Positions 31,651 through 43,300 of a stretch of DNA of 64,000 bases are shown here, in pieces; positions within the stretch are counted from its first letter, which is position 1, and every line of letters begins with the position of its first letter. Both the position numbers and the translations under genes were made by a program. A model generated the notes under the pieces. That model did no database searches and was not told the origin of the DNA. It saw only the letters and a list, made by a program, of their open reading frames with translations. Source of the DNA: Paralichthys olivaceus (taxonomy: Eukaryota; Chordata; Actinopteri; Pleuronectiformes; Paralichthyidae); assembly GCF_024713975.1 (NCBI RefSeq), contig NC_091098.1, positions 25,752,816 through 25,816,815 of the forward strand. The letters run 5' to 3'.

Positions 31651-32101
31651 GTCTGTCTCTCTGTCTCTCTGTCTGTCTGTCTGTCTGCCTGTCTTCACAT
31701 CCAGGACGTGGCCTCAGCATCACTCAGGAACCATTTCTCTGCTGCATGCATGCCTCTACCTGCTCTGGGCCTTGGAAACAGATCCGGCACTGGGGGGTCC
31801 GCAGGCTGCTGGCGGTGCTGGCCAGAGACACAGCGTCCAGGCCCACTTGCAGCTTGGGCTCCTTGTCCTCGAACGCCAGGCTCCGGGGCCGCGGGTCGCT
31901 GCCGTAGTACTCCTCCTCGTCGTCCCGGGAATGGCAGTCGACGAACGGGGGCCAGCCGCAGCCGCCCATCCCCAGACCTCGCATGGTGGTGGTGGTGGTG
32001 GTGGTGGAGCGTCTCTCTGTGTCTGACTGTCTCGAATCGGATCGCATAAACACCAGGACCTTCAGTTCATTGAAAAACATGCGGATCCGATACTTGAACA
32101 T
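22666..32101 (-). CDS. marchf9: MARCHF9 membrane RING-CH ubiquitin ligase (complete CDS, 4 exons)
   Basis: Minus-strand coding exons: 31760-32101, 25499-25654, 23595-23787, 22666-23000; 1026 nt, 341 aa (human 346). The start [14 protein letters not shown] matches the MARCH4/9 N-terminus. The C4HC3 RING-CH domain begins at Cys105 and Cys108 ([13 protein letters not shown]) and continues in exon 2 with [20 protein letters not shown] and SWSCELCYF. Exon 3 gives two membrane segments, around [20 protein letters not shown] and [19 protein letters not shown]. The last exon has [18 protein letters not shown] and ends [10 protein letters not shown], a PDZ-ligand-like tail. MARCHF9 rather than MARCHF4 is supported by [17 protein letters not shown] and the CGYTILHIL tail. 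The family ubiquitinates membrane proteins such as MHC class I and ICAM-1 in the Golgi and endosomes. A coding Thr run is noted separately. Confidence 0.97.
24400..24700. repeat. Dispersed SINE-like repeat, copy 1
   Basis: Contains ACTAGATCTGG, CTGCACCAAATTACACAGAC, TCATAAATATCGGTCC and TGAATTATTCTCTGAGAAAT. It ends with the familiar teleost tail CCAAGTTTCATCGTAATCCG, then TTTTTGCGTAATCCTG and ACATAACCTCCTCCG. Related copies are at 28290-28510 and 60640-60890, with tail fragments near 24940-25060 and 58620-58720. It lies in marchf9 intron 2. Confidence 0.7.
25355..25471. repeat. C-run and (CCCCCCGGCCCTGGAT)n minisatellite
   Basis: Seventeen C are followed by about six 16-18-base units of GGCCCTGGATCCCCCC. 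On the marchf9 transcript this is G-rich and starts about 27 bases downstream of the exon 25499-25654 donor site. Confidence 0.95.
26585..26639. repeat. (TCTTA)n pentanucleotide repeat
   Basis: CATCTCATCTCATCTTATCT followed by several TTATC units, in marchf9 intron 1. Similar ATCTTATC tails appear at 35290-35420 (inverted) and 59590-59770. Confidence 0.9.
27304..27367. repeat. (GT)32 microsatellite
   Basis: Uninterrupted dinucleotide tract in marchf9 intron 1. Confidence 0.97.
28258..28275 (-). promoter_or_regulatory. CTCF-like motif in marchf9 intron 1
   Basis: The minus strand reads GGCCACTAGGGGGCCAC. It sits directly beside a SINE-like copy, so it may be repeat-borne. The call rests on the motif alone. 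Confidence 0.35.
28290..28510. repeat. Dispersed SINE-like repeat, copy 2
   Basis: Shares CTGCACCAAATTACTCAGAC, TCATAAATATCAGTCTCC and TTGAATTATTCTCACAGA with the copy at 24400-24700. The right part, with a CCCCCCACCC stretch, is diverged. Confidence 0.65.
31411..31690. repeat. (ATT)n and (CT)n/(CTGT)n microsatellites
   Basis: An ATT array at about 31411-31466 and a long CT array passing into CTGT at about 31580-31690 lie in marchf9 intron 1, ending about 70 bases from the exon 1 donor. The long open frames through here encode only Leu-Ser or Arg-Glu repeats. Confidence 0.95.
31984..32008. repeat. marchf9: Coding (GGT)n repeat in marchf9 exon 1
   Basis: Seven to eight GGT units on the plus strand encode a run of seven Thr on the minus strand ([13 protein letters not shown]). 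They sit in the variable, presumably disordered N-terminal region before the RING-CH domain. Confidence 0.9.
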
Positions 32102-33769
32102 GTTTGGCTACATAAACCAGACTGAAGCAAACCAGCGAAATGTTCCCGTCCCTGTTCTTATGATTAGTATTGTTATTGTTCGTGTTCTTCATACACCTGC
32201 TGGGTTCATTCTCGCGGTGGAGTCCTGTTATTCAGAGGAATCAAAAAGCTCTCGCCCCACTGGAGGCATGTGTGTCGAAGCCAATGCGGATGAAAGATTT
32301 CCCCTCTTCTTCTCTCCTCCGATGTTCATCACTTCCACAACTCAGCAAACGTTTTCCTCAGACGCATGTTCCAGAAAACATCACAACTCGCACTGGTTCT
32401 CATGTGCACGGTCCATTTTCTGCAGAAAACACCTCCGTGTGTGTGCGTGTGTGTGTGTGTGTGCGTGTGTGTGTGTGTGTGTTAAAGATGCACTATGTGG
32501 GCTTGCAGCAGAAATAGCCTCGGCTACATGTTTTGCTACCCAAAGCAGAAGACTGAGAGAGAGTGGACGAGGTGAGGAGAGAGCAGAGGATGGGATGTAA
32601 AACACAACGACACGCCATCCACACAGTCACATCTGGAGCTCTTGTCAAGAATCATAATCCAGATGTGTGGAGGAGGAAACGGGAGTTTGACCATAAAATG
32701 TCTCCTTTATTCTTCTTATTGTTCTTCTTCTTATTGTCCCTCTGTGTGCGGATCATCCCCCCCCAAGCGTCAGATCATGGTCCCGTTTTCCTCTCTACTC
32801 CATCTCCTCTGTGCGAAGCCTCCACCGACAATCCCCGACCATCCGAACCGTCGACGGCGACAACAACACAATCCCCGCTCGTGTGCATGTTTCTCCGGGA
32901 GCTCAGCTGCGAACGCGGCGACGCAGAAGCACCACAGAGCCCCGAGATTCCCGTCGTCGCTCGATGTCCATCAGCATTTCGAAGCAAAAAAAAAAAAAAT
33001 ATTATTTTTTTAAATGAAGAAAACGGGGATGAATCGTCAGGAAGGTGGAGGAGCCGCGATTTTTCCGATCAGACAAAAAGAAGCTGCATGAAGACGCATC
33101 CGAGGGTAATTACCCAGCAGTAATGACATTGATTATTGGATCAGATAGATGGTGGTGATGATGCCGCTGCTTTTCCTCCTCGAAATGGTCGGCTTGGAGA
33201 TTGAACCAACGCAGCAGCCACTTCCGGAATAGAGAGAGAGAAAGAGGAGGAGGAGGAGGAGGAGGAGGAGGAGAAGAAGAAGAAGAAGAAGAAGCAAACA
33301 AACCCGGACAGTCACCCGGTAAACAAGCCGCTGTTTCTCCTCCACTCATCCACCCTTCTTCCCCCCGGTGGACGGTGAGAGTCTCCCCGGGATCCAGCCG
33401 CTGGTCCCCGCTGCTGATCCAGCTGCTGCTGCAGGAGAAGCTCCGGTGGTCTGTCACCGAGCAGCGCCGCTGTCCGTGGTGCTGATCCCCGCTGCTGACG
33501 CGAGGGCTGCGGCCACATGCACGAGGAGCGCGCCAAGTATGAACCGGACCTGAGTGTGTGTGTGTGTGTGTGAGTGTGTGTGTGTGTCAGGTTGAGGTCA
33601 GAGTCAATCTCCAGGAAATGAATGTAAGTCAATGAGGAGTCCTCTACAATGATGGAGACATGACTGTCTCCAGTATAAACTGTGACCTCAAGGGTTCAGG
33701 TTCAATCAGCATTAAAGGGATAGTTCACAAAAATTTTCATTTTTGGGTGAACTGTCCCTTTAAGGAGAG

Positions 33770-34190
33770 TGTAAGGTTAGGTTTAGGTCAAAGTTTGGGT
33801 TAGTTATATTTCTGGTTAAGGTATGAATGGGTCATGGTTAATGTTGGGGGATGAGGTTTTGGTTAATGAATGGAAGTTAACTCAAAGTCTTAATAATGAC
33901 GGTTTAAACCTGTGTGTTCCTGTTAATGAGGTTAGGTTATGTTTATGTTTATGTTCAGGTTTAGGTTCAGGTTTAGGTTTAGGTTTATGTTTATGTTCAT
34001 GTTCATGTTCATGTTTATGTTTATGTTCATGTTCATGTTCAGGTTCAGGTTTAGGTTTAGGTTTAGGTTTATGTTTATGTTTATGTTTAGGTTAGAGCCA
34101 GGCAAGAAGTAAGAACGGTTGATGTTAGAGTCTCCAGGAAATCAATGTAAGTCAAGAGTTAGGTTTAAGTTAAGTTAAGGTTAGGTATTC
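33770..34190. repeat. Degenerate GGTTTA/TGTTCA hexanucleotide array
   Basis: From about 33930 to 34105 hexamers of the form (G/T)GTT(T/C)A run in tandem and interchange in blocks: AGGTTT, then ATGTTC, then back. Flanking text has scattered GGTTAGG. The phrase CTCCAGGAAAT(G/C)AATGTAAGTC occurs on both sides (33608-33630 and 34131-34153), so the array sits inside a larger duplicated or repeat-borne unit. Confidence 0.8.
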
Positions 34191-35099
34191 AGTTGCGATG
34201 ATAAGGGTTAGGGGGCGATAGCGAGTACATAATGCCAATGAGTTATGCTTTTCTACTTTTCTTAAGTAGTATTATTAAATATACTACGTCTACCTCTGAT
34301 ATTGAATCAGTTCTTGGCGTCGGCAGAGATTTAAGAGTTTAGTTATCGAGAGGGAGAGTCCAGCTCACTGCATCCTTCGTCTTCTTCTCATTACTCAAGC
34401 GACCGAGCTGACATCGCTCCAGAGAGGCAGCACATCGAAAATGTTCTGCACAGAAACTTCACTGAGGCTTCGACACCAACGTCCCCGTTTCAGGTCTGCA
34501 GCTGGAAACGATGCCGCAGAGGAGGAAAGTGTCTCGGTGCCGTTTATCAGGAGGGAGAGACAAGGTAATTAGGGAAACATCACAGGCCCGGGTCCAGAGG
34601 TCACTTTAATCTGCAGTTTATAGAGATGAAGCCGTCTTACAGCTCCTCTGTCTCACGCGCTCTGGCTTTCTCACGCTATGCATTCTCCTCCATAGCAACA
34701 CGTCTCACAAAATCCCCCGCCACACTGATCTTGATTGATTTTTCACCCTCTGCTTGTTACAGATATGGATTTGTTTTAAGCACAACCGTTGATTTGAGAT
34801 GCAACGCCACACCCCGGCTATCATGCCATTGTTCTCCAACACATATGTATGTGTGGAGCTACACTCCATCGCTGGCAGTGATTAAGTGGGGGATCAGGAG
34901 AGTCGTCCAATTGTTACCTTCCCCCAAGGAGGTTGTGTTTTCACCCCCGTCCGTTTGTCGGTTGGTTTGTGTGTTTGTTCACAAGGAAGAAGACACAAAA
35001 AAGACTGAATGGATCATCGTGTAACTGGGTAGAAGTGCGTGGGTGTAGGTCAGAGACGAACACAGCAAACTGTGGTGCAGATCCAGAAATGTCTTTGAC

Positions 35100-35800
35100 A
35101 TTGAAAGATAAGTCAAGTCGACTTTGATTGTCATTCCACCGAATACAAAGTGTACGGCTGAAGAAAATATTGTGTCTCTCAGGCCAGAGAGCAAAAGAAC
35201 AGTGCATCACAACATAAAATAAAAAGAGGACAGAGCTATGAGGCGGTGGGCTTGTGTAATGAAGAAATACTTAATAGATTAAGATAAGATACGACGACTT
35301 GCTAAGATTGTTGCAAAACGATATGAAGAGAAATAGATACGATACGATATGATAGGATATGCTATGATAAGATAGGATATGCTATGAGAAGAGATAAGAT
35401 AAGTTGAGATGAGATGAGATGAAACTGGACAGAAAGGAGTCGTGTGAGTTGAACCTGGTTTTTAACGCAGTCCAGAGAAGTGTGGTTCTACTGGGAGCAG
35501 AGCTGGAGCTCCTCCTGTCCTTCAGACACTCGGGGTGCGGATCACTGGAGGAGCTGCCCTGTGTGAAGGTGTCCTGCAGGGGGAGGGACGGCTTGTCCAT
35601 CAGAGAAGACAGCTTCGCCATCCTTCTCCTCCTGTCCCACCTCCTCCTCTGGGTCAAGGGGACGTCCCAGGACCGAGCTCCTAATCTGTCCAGCCTCTTC
35701 CTGTCAGCAGCTCAGATGCTGCCGCTGTTTAAGTCAAATATAATAAATACTACTCAGGGGTTGAAGAGTATTTGTTTTTATATGTATGTTATTTTTACTG
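35100..35800 (-). mobile_element. Probable LINE 3' end relic
   Basis: On the minus strand an open frame (35382-35657) gives SSLMDKPSLPLQDTFTQG and PECLKDRRSSS. The spacing resembles the C-terminal end of teleost non-LTR retrotransposon reverse transcriptases (a 'DNPSHPLHDTF... RC..RY+RSFLP'-like tail), but with frame damage. It is followed by ATCTC/ATCTT/TATCC short repeats at 35290-35420 that look like a LINE 3' tail. A segment with GACTTTGATTGTCATTCCAC at 35118 onward also resembles LINE-derived sequence. No complete reverse transcriptase is present, and the family is not determined. Confidence 0.5.
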
Positions 35801-38800
35801 AATAATTCATGGGTCTTGGAAAATAAATCTGGACTGATGTCTACGGGTTTTGTGTGATTTCGTGCAGCTTGACTGAATTGAAGTGACTGATCTGAGCTCT
35901 ACAGTTTGTTTGAGACCTTCGAGTCCAGCAGCAGCAGCAGGTTCAGCTTGTTCACATTGTTCCTGTGACGATAACTGAGGTGGAAACAGAAGCTCACTCA
36001 GTTCTCTGAGCGTGTGAGATCACATGCAGGTTGTGCATTGTGTGGGAGGGCTATCTTCTGATGATGCCATGTGGGGGGAGGGTTGGTGATAAATGCTAAT
36101 AAGCCGATCATTCTGAAATAGTCCGAGCGTACGATGGCATCTGACTCCAGAGGACAGAAGCTGCTGCTTGATTCTCACATTCAGCAGAGGAAGAGTATTC
36201 ATGTTCAATGTGCTGGAAACTTGAATTCCTCATCTTTTCTTCCAACTCCGGCTCAGAACAACTATTCTACGTCCTCACACGTTCACTGGGGTTTGAACTA
36301 AATTAACTCTGGTTGTAATAAACTAGAGATTGTTGTAAAAACGTTTTTCAATAAGTAAACTGGTTAACAAATGTTTACTGGGGTACAAGAGTGAAACAGT
36401 CTGTCGTCGCTCTGTTGGCCTTTTCCTGCTAAATACAAATAAAACGAAATCAAAATGAAAATATACGTCTTTTGTTTCTGCTGCGTCCGACATCAATAGC
36501 TGGAGTTTCCTCGGGTCGCTGAGCACGAACCCTTGTGGTTTTAATGGGCGTGTGTGTGGGTCTGGATTCTTCTCGCAGCTGTGTGAGGACAAACAGGAAG
36601 TCAAATCATCATCAGCCTGCAGGGAAGACAAACAGGTCAATATGTCCCATCAATAATGAAACAGAGCAGAGATGCATGTTGTTAGTCCTCAGATGGAAGA
36701 AGGTGATGCAGGAGGTTCTTCTGAGGATTCACGTCTTCACGTCGTTTTATGTGATGTTAATAAATGTTATTTGTTTTATTTGGGTACAGACGTAGTTCCA
36801 GCAAAACTCCAAAAGTAAAAGTACTCTGCAGGTTGAGCTGTGTCATTATTATTATTGCATCATTATCATTTGTGTACGTCACATATATATATATATGTAT
36901 TATTACAAACTGATTTATGAAGTTTAACTCCGAGTACAAGTATTAATTAAAAGAAGAGTAGAATAAAAATGTATTTAAATACAGAAGTTGTGTAAATGTA
37001 CCTGATAAATACAGAGACCTGAGAGGAAGTAACATTAAGTACTAATACTACTTTTATTCTGAAAACTAAATACACTGAAAAAGCAAATTTGATATAATAT
37101 TGAAGTGGGGGGGTGCAATCTAAAGCTTCTCGATGATGTGACGCAGCGTCCTCACGCCCCCCCGATGAAAAGCTTCACCTAATGATCTCTGCCTATAGGA
37201 CGAGGCCCCGTGAAGCCCATTCATGACAGAGCGGTGATATAATGGACCGAATGTTTTCAGATCCTGCCTCCGTGCGCTCGCAGAGCTCATTCTATATCTG
37301 TAGGAGGACAGATGGCCGTCCCTGTGGGTGCCATTCTTCAAAGCTTCTCCGAGCCGATACACCCGGCATATGGACGCGCATCACAGGGTGGGGACTGGCA
37401 GCGGGCCCTCAGGAGAACACGCTGACAGGACAGGGGATGCGACGTGTGGTGCACTTTCCAAAATCCTGGTCCCCGGCCAACGGATACACTCAAGACCCAA
37501 AGTCCTGACCGGGCACATTTCACTTACATAAATGTTCCTGCGTGTCAGGACAACGGACGTGCAGGTGCTCCCCCGGCAGGGTGCGAACAACGCCGGCGAT
37601 TAGGTCACGCCTTTCGGGAAGGGTGGGGGTCAGCGGTGATGGAGACAGTCTGCCACGGGCCATTAGGACGAGGGCGGAGGAGCAGTTTATCCTCATTTAG
37701 GACAACCTTGGTTGAAAGGTATCGAGATTATTTCCTCGTGTGTTCTCACTATTCCTCCGTCAGTGCACTTGAGCTCTCCTTCTGCTCCCCCCCCCCCCCC
37801 CCACCCCTCATTACTGGACCCATCCCAGCTGAGGGGATTAATGGCCTTCTGAAGGAATATCACAGGGAATCAAACCCGCTGCTTGACTGGATTAATTTCA
37901 CGGCCGCAGCGTCGATGTTATCAACCTTCAGCTCGGACACAATCAATCTGTGTCCCTCGATCGTCCCGGGAAGAAAAAACACTCAGTGGATAAAATCCCT
38001 GCTTGTTTACAAAACATCACAGAAAGGTTGAAAAAAAAAAAAAAAAAAAAAGGAGAAGCAGCCGGAGACTCTACACTGCCACCATGTGGTGAAAGGTGCA
38101 GTGGCTTTCTGCGGAGTTCAGCAGGTTTAATCAGATGCAGTTTTCTACAGCAGATCATAGAGAGATGATGAAAGTCAGTCAGAGTTGAATCAAAGCCTTT
38201 GAACTCCGTTGTATTCAATTATACAGCAGCAGTTTTGGAACGTTTTCACTACAACAGCCAACAAGTTGGATTTTCAGGATTAAATCAGGACCAGGCCTCC
38301 ACAGATTTATTCTACATATGTCTCTGAGCCAGATGTTCTCATCTGACCTTTCTACATTTGTGCATCAGAGAAAACATGTGAAGATTCTCAATCATCCAAA
38401 ACTCCAATTACTTAATTTGTTCTTTTTAATTAGGGCCTGAGCACTTAAGTACGAGGACTCTTTTTAAAAGGTTCTGATTATGAATCGTATTATTTTTTAT
38501 TTTGATTGTGCAGCATTTTAAGATGTTTCAAATTTCCCCCCTTATAGTATAAAGTACTTCTCTTGGTATTTTTATTGTTTAATTGTCTCATCAACATAAC
38601 ATCGTCACACGTGTCGTCAAGAACATTACTGAGTGTGTAAAGAAACAAAGACTCATGGGAAACGGTTCCCAATTTGAGGTTTTATTATTTGGAAAATTAA
38701 GTCTCAAAAATTCAGGATACGTTTGAATAACAAGTGCACACAAATTCAAAGTGAGGTGTAATATGTGGCGTTCAACTTTAAGATCTGTCAAAATGCTTGT

Positions 38801-40393
38801 TTACACCAACGACTCCAAACCAGCAGCAAGAAAATCCATCTCAGCGAAGTCGACAGGTTCAAGTAAGACATGTAATTACAGTTTGTGTTATTCCTTTAAG
38901 TTAAAAGCAGAATCAAAAGAGAGAAAAAAAAAAAAAACATCATACAGAGAATGAATGAGATTTATCAACACGAGAAGTCAAACATCAAGCGAGGCGTTAA
39001 AAAGGATTTCATCAAAACTGCAGATTTAACCTCGTGTGCATCTTCAAACTTAATTTAAATAGACCTCCGACATATTCAACACGTCTTCACAAAGCATTTA
39101 ACACTGATGAACGAAAAGAGCCGATGGTGACGGAGAACACTTTAATCACGGCGGCGGAAAAAAAAATCTGTTTCAAATATTGAAAAAAAAAAAAGAAGAA
39201 GAAGCATTTCACAATCAACACCATAAAAACAAAACTGGGTTCTCGAAGCAGATTTGGCAAAAAAATTATTTCAAATCAAACAGCACAAATTCTTTTTTCC
39301 TTTTCTTTTCACATGTGTGTGATTTCTTCCAGTTACACGGGAGGAAACGACGCGTACCTGAACCCACTTTTTTAAACCACCAGAATCTAATCTAAGCAAC
39401 ATCTATGTGTGACACAAAGGAACGTATTAAATACAGGAAGGGTGAATTATCGTCAACTATGCAGGCAAACCTCTTAAACTAGAGGGGCGGAGGAGACATG
39501 GAGGAGGAGGAGGAGGAGCAGGAGGAGGAGGATCTCTGAGAACTACAGTATTTAAAGATTATGTACAACAACACGGCTGCAGTCCGTCGGCATCATCTGA
39601 CTGTTAAAAGTTAGTTGGCTCAGTTACAGTTCATAAATACGAGAACCAGAATGACAAGCAACTACGTCAGCTAAAATCTATTCTTACGTCCTAAACTTGT
39701 TCGAACCCGGCGTTTGTGGCACCAGGGAGAGAAAAAAAAAAAACACACACACACAAAGACTACTTTACACCACACATCCAGTTTGTCGTCTTTCCCGCTC
39801 ATTCAGCTGACTCATCACACCGAACATTTAAAGTTTCACACGTCACTGACCAGAGGGATATACGTGTTGTTAAGTGGTTGCACTAAACTAGAGGAACATT
39901 TCAAGGTGCATAAATTCAGTTGGACGACGCACAAGTCACTTAGTTCACGCGTTGGGATGAAAACGGCGAAGAGGCCGTTTGACTGTGCAGGCGAACGACA
40001 CATGCAGAGCTATCTCATCGATTCTTACGTATTTGGAAACCGAGCGGGAAATCTGGAACTCAAATCAAGGCTGCTTCGTGATACCAACAACGAGGACTCG
40101 GTAAAACAAGTCATCCTTTCATACACGAGTATCCAGATGTTCCAGCTGCGGCTCTGGTGAAAAGAAACAGTGGACAAGTGACGGGTCGTCGTAGCTTCTG
40201 GATCTCGGGTGAAGGTGAGAGTGATGTGATTCTCAGTGTTTGTCAGGTGCTGCGTGCACTCGTTCATTCCGTGTCGTCGTGGTTGGTGTGGCTCTGTATC
40301 GTCTGCCTCTAGATGTGCACTGCTCTGTGTGTGTGTGTGCCAGCGTGTCTGAAAACTGCACCTGTGGCACTAACACTGGGAACGAGGGGCAGA

Positions 40394-43300
40394 CTATAGG
40401 AAAGCACTTGGGTTCGCTCGTGGGTCCTTCTGGTTTCTGTAGCGCACGGCGAGCCACACGCCGAGGATCTGTGAGTGTGAAGGAGCACACAGGTTAGACA
40501 GGGTTTAGTCAGAGGGGTAAACACACTGTGATATTCTGTCAGGAGAGGCAGGGAATCGAACCAGTGACGGGGGGGAATCTAAAATCAACAGAGGTCTCAG
40601 ACTCTTAAGCTGCGTTCATGCTCGACTGACTCGTTTCGCACAACAACTGTGACACAACACCTCTCTCTTCTACCCTCGGGGCGTGAGACACCACCCCGGA
40701 GAGAAACAAAGAAAACACACAGAGCGGTTTGTTTGCTCCGCTTCGGGCTTGTGCGTCTCTGCCTTGACGAATCAGTGGCAGAGTTTTTTTTTTCGCAATT
40801 TCTCGCAGAATGTCTCATCTCTACTAACAGTGTCTGTAAACTCCCTCCAGGAGCCGTCGACAGATCTCTGCACACAGACGTCTTCAGAGCCCGACCTGTT
40901 CACGGCCTCCTTCCTCCAGCGGACCCACGTTTGGGTTAGTCCGCGACCGGTTGAAATGATGCCGTGCAACAACGGGAGCAACCTCAACTCTGGCATCTCC
41001 CGTCGCGTGCAAGGACGAGGACGGTCGAGCGTTTTCTCCGGTGCGCTCTAACTAGTGTCTCACCACGTTTGTAACGAGGCGTCACTGTTCAGAGAACTGA
41101 TCCTGATAAAGACCAGTGCAGCAGAGTGAACAGAGAGCGCACACCGGTTCTGTTATTTCAGAAAACTTAACTCCAGTAATTGTAACAGCAAAAACAAGGA
41201 TTCCTCCAAATGACTCTGTTGTTTAGCGAGCCAAGATGTTAGTGTTGTTGCCTTGGCGATGTGCGTTCATGAATTAAGGGGGTGGAGCTACAGGAGGAGC
41301 CGTGAAAGATTTATCAGCCGGTGAAGTCCGACATGACGTTATCAATCAGAACTTACAGAAGGACTCCGGTTGAAACCGCTGACGTCAAGAATAAAGCTGA
41401 AGCGAGCGTGTGTGCACATTCCACCGCTGCTCTGCGCCCTCCAGTTTTATTAAGTATACATATATTATTGTAATAACAACCTTACGCTGCACTCTCACAC
41501 TTGAATGATAAAATGAGTGAACGATAAAAAGATGTGTGTCTGAGGACGCTCACCTCTGTGAAGCTGAAGAAGAGCCCGACGCCCCCGAGGATCTTCAGAG
41601 CCTCTGATGCATGATTCAGCATCTTATCCCCACAGGAGTAACAGACACTGTCCTTTTTGCAAAACTGGATTGACGGACAAAAAAAGAAAAGGAAACGGCC
41701 TTTAGTCACGAGCAGCATGAGTCAACTCTGTTTGTGAGCCGAGCTTAGCTCCCGAAATCTATTCTGAGAACCGCAGGGAGAGCGAGAGAGAGCGGCCTCC
41801 TTTCAACGGAGTCTGCAGGAGAAAAACCACAAATCTGTTTATCTACAATGCAAATGAAAAGTCAGACGTTGTGATGATGCTTTGTATTTTGTTTCAGGTC
41901 TGACAGAGGCTGAGAAATTAAAGTTTTTGTAAGTGTTGTAAATTCTGTCAGCTCTTTAGAAACCGTCAGGATTCAGGAAGTTGTTTTCAAACTTAGGTTT
42001 TAGAGAACTGGTTATTCGGCTTCTTGAAGGGTTAAAGGAAAAGAGCAGTTTTTCTTTCATGACGGATGCAACGAATAATAACTCGACATTTAAGACTTAC
42101 AGCTGGACAGTTCTGCACGTCCTGCTCAAACTGTACGCGGCTGGTGGTCAAGTTGAGCAGCCCGCAGCAGTTCAGTTGACTCTCCAGGTCGGTCTTGGTC
42201 TTGTTTTGCAACATTCCCCATGTGGAGTTAAGAAGTGCCTCCTGCAAAGGACGGACAGAAGACAATAAATACTGATAATAAACTGACATCTAACAGCAAA
42301 TATGAACATGTTTTTATCATAGACTGTAAATAAAGAGGGACGACGTGACTCCACTTATTCCCGTTGTTCAAAAATGTCCCACGTCCTGCTTATGGACGGG
42401 TTTTTGGTCCATGTCGCATCTGCTAACATGGAGGAGGCAGGGATTGTGACCTTTAGCGCAGCCAGCCACCAGGGGGCGATCTGGATGTTTTGGCTTCACT
42501 TCATGTCCTCCATCTTTATTTACAGTCTGTGATTTTGTTGGACGTGGTTGCGGTGACGGCGGGTCTGCTCACCTGCTGCCCGCGGTTCATCGCCAAGCAG
42601 GAACAGGAAACTCCGAATTGGAAGAGGAAAACGATGAAAAGAATCACCATGTACTGAGGAGGAGGAGTCAAAGAAGCAACAGAGGAACGCGACACAGCCG
42701 CAACGCAATTACAATCATATTAAACCTCTGTTGTTCCGTGTGGAAGGATACAAAGAAAAGCATCACTTGGTGGTGGTGAATCGCTCCGATGAGTCCTACG
42801 ATGGCGATGAGCAGCAGGAAGAAACCCACCGCGATGACCCCTCCGATGATGTGGATGCTCGACACCAAGCCGAAGCCTTTCCCCCATGCTGCTACTCCGA
42901 TCAGCAGCAGCCCCACCAGCTGCAGGGAGCAGAGGGAAGGAAGTGAACCAGCTGAGGCGGCGTGCGTGTGACGGAGCGGAGCTCAGCATCACATGGTTAA
43001 CACCACCGCCACTTATCCCGTCAACACTGTTTAGGTCTTTGGGAGCTCTTTGCTGATTAATATTCAGGTGAACATAAATAATGCAGGTGGAGCTCGGGAA
43101 CCGTCACAGAGACAGAGACCAGAAGGAGAAAAGTTTGGGTTTAAGGTTGAGAGCTGTTCACGTGCCGCTGCATCATAAGACTGATTTACTGTTTAACATC
43201 AAAACAATACAAATGTTAATTTAAACTTTATCTGGTAAAATCTGTCTTTTGTTTTGTTTTTGGCTCCGAACTCGATAATTTAATTGTTAACAAACAGAAA

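Larger units (their letters stand above)
32102..40393. other. Gene-free stretch between marchf9 start and tspan31 stop
   Basis: The left part (to about 33550) should hold the marchf9 5' UTR and promoter. It has a GT tract at 32437-32483 and AGG/AAG purine tracts at 33242-33296. A hexanucleotide array follows at about 33930-34105, then a probable LINE relic at about 35100-35800, a C-run at 37785-37802, an A-run at 38031-38050 and the probable tspan31 3' UTR on the right, with AATAAA on the minus strand at 38681-38686. Non-repetitive segments near 37100-37960 resemble conserved non-coding sequence. No coding exon, including any cdk4 exon, could be recognised on either strand. Confidence 0.6.

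Noticed and set aside
31543-32049. 168- and 154-codon plus-strand frames
   Set aside because: They pass through a CT microsatellite and then run antisense over marchf9 exon 1.
37444-38031. 195-codon plus-strand frame
   Set aside because: No family resemblance, no supported splice sites, and it runs through a C-run. It is treated as non-coding although the DNA may be conserved.
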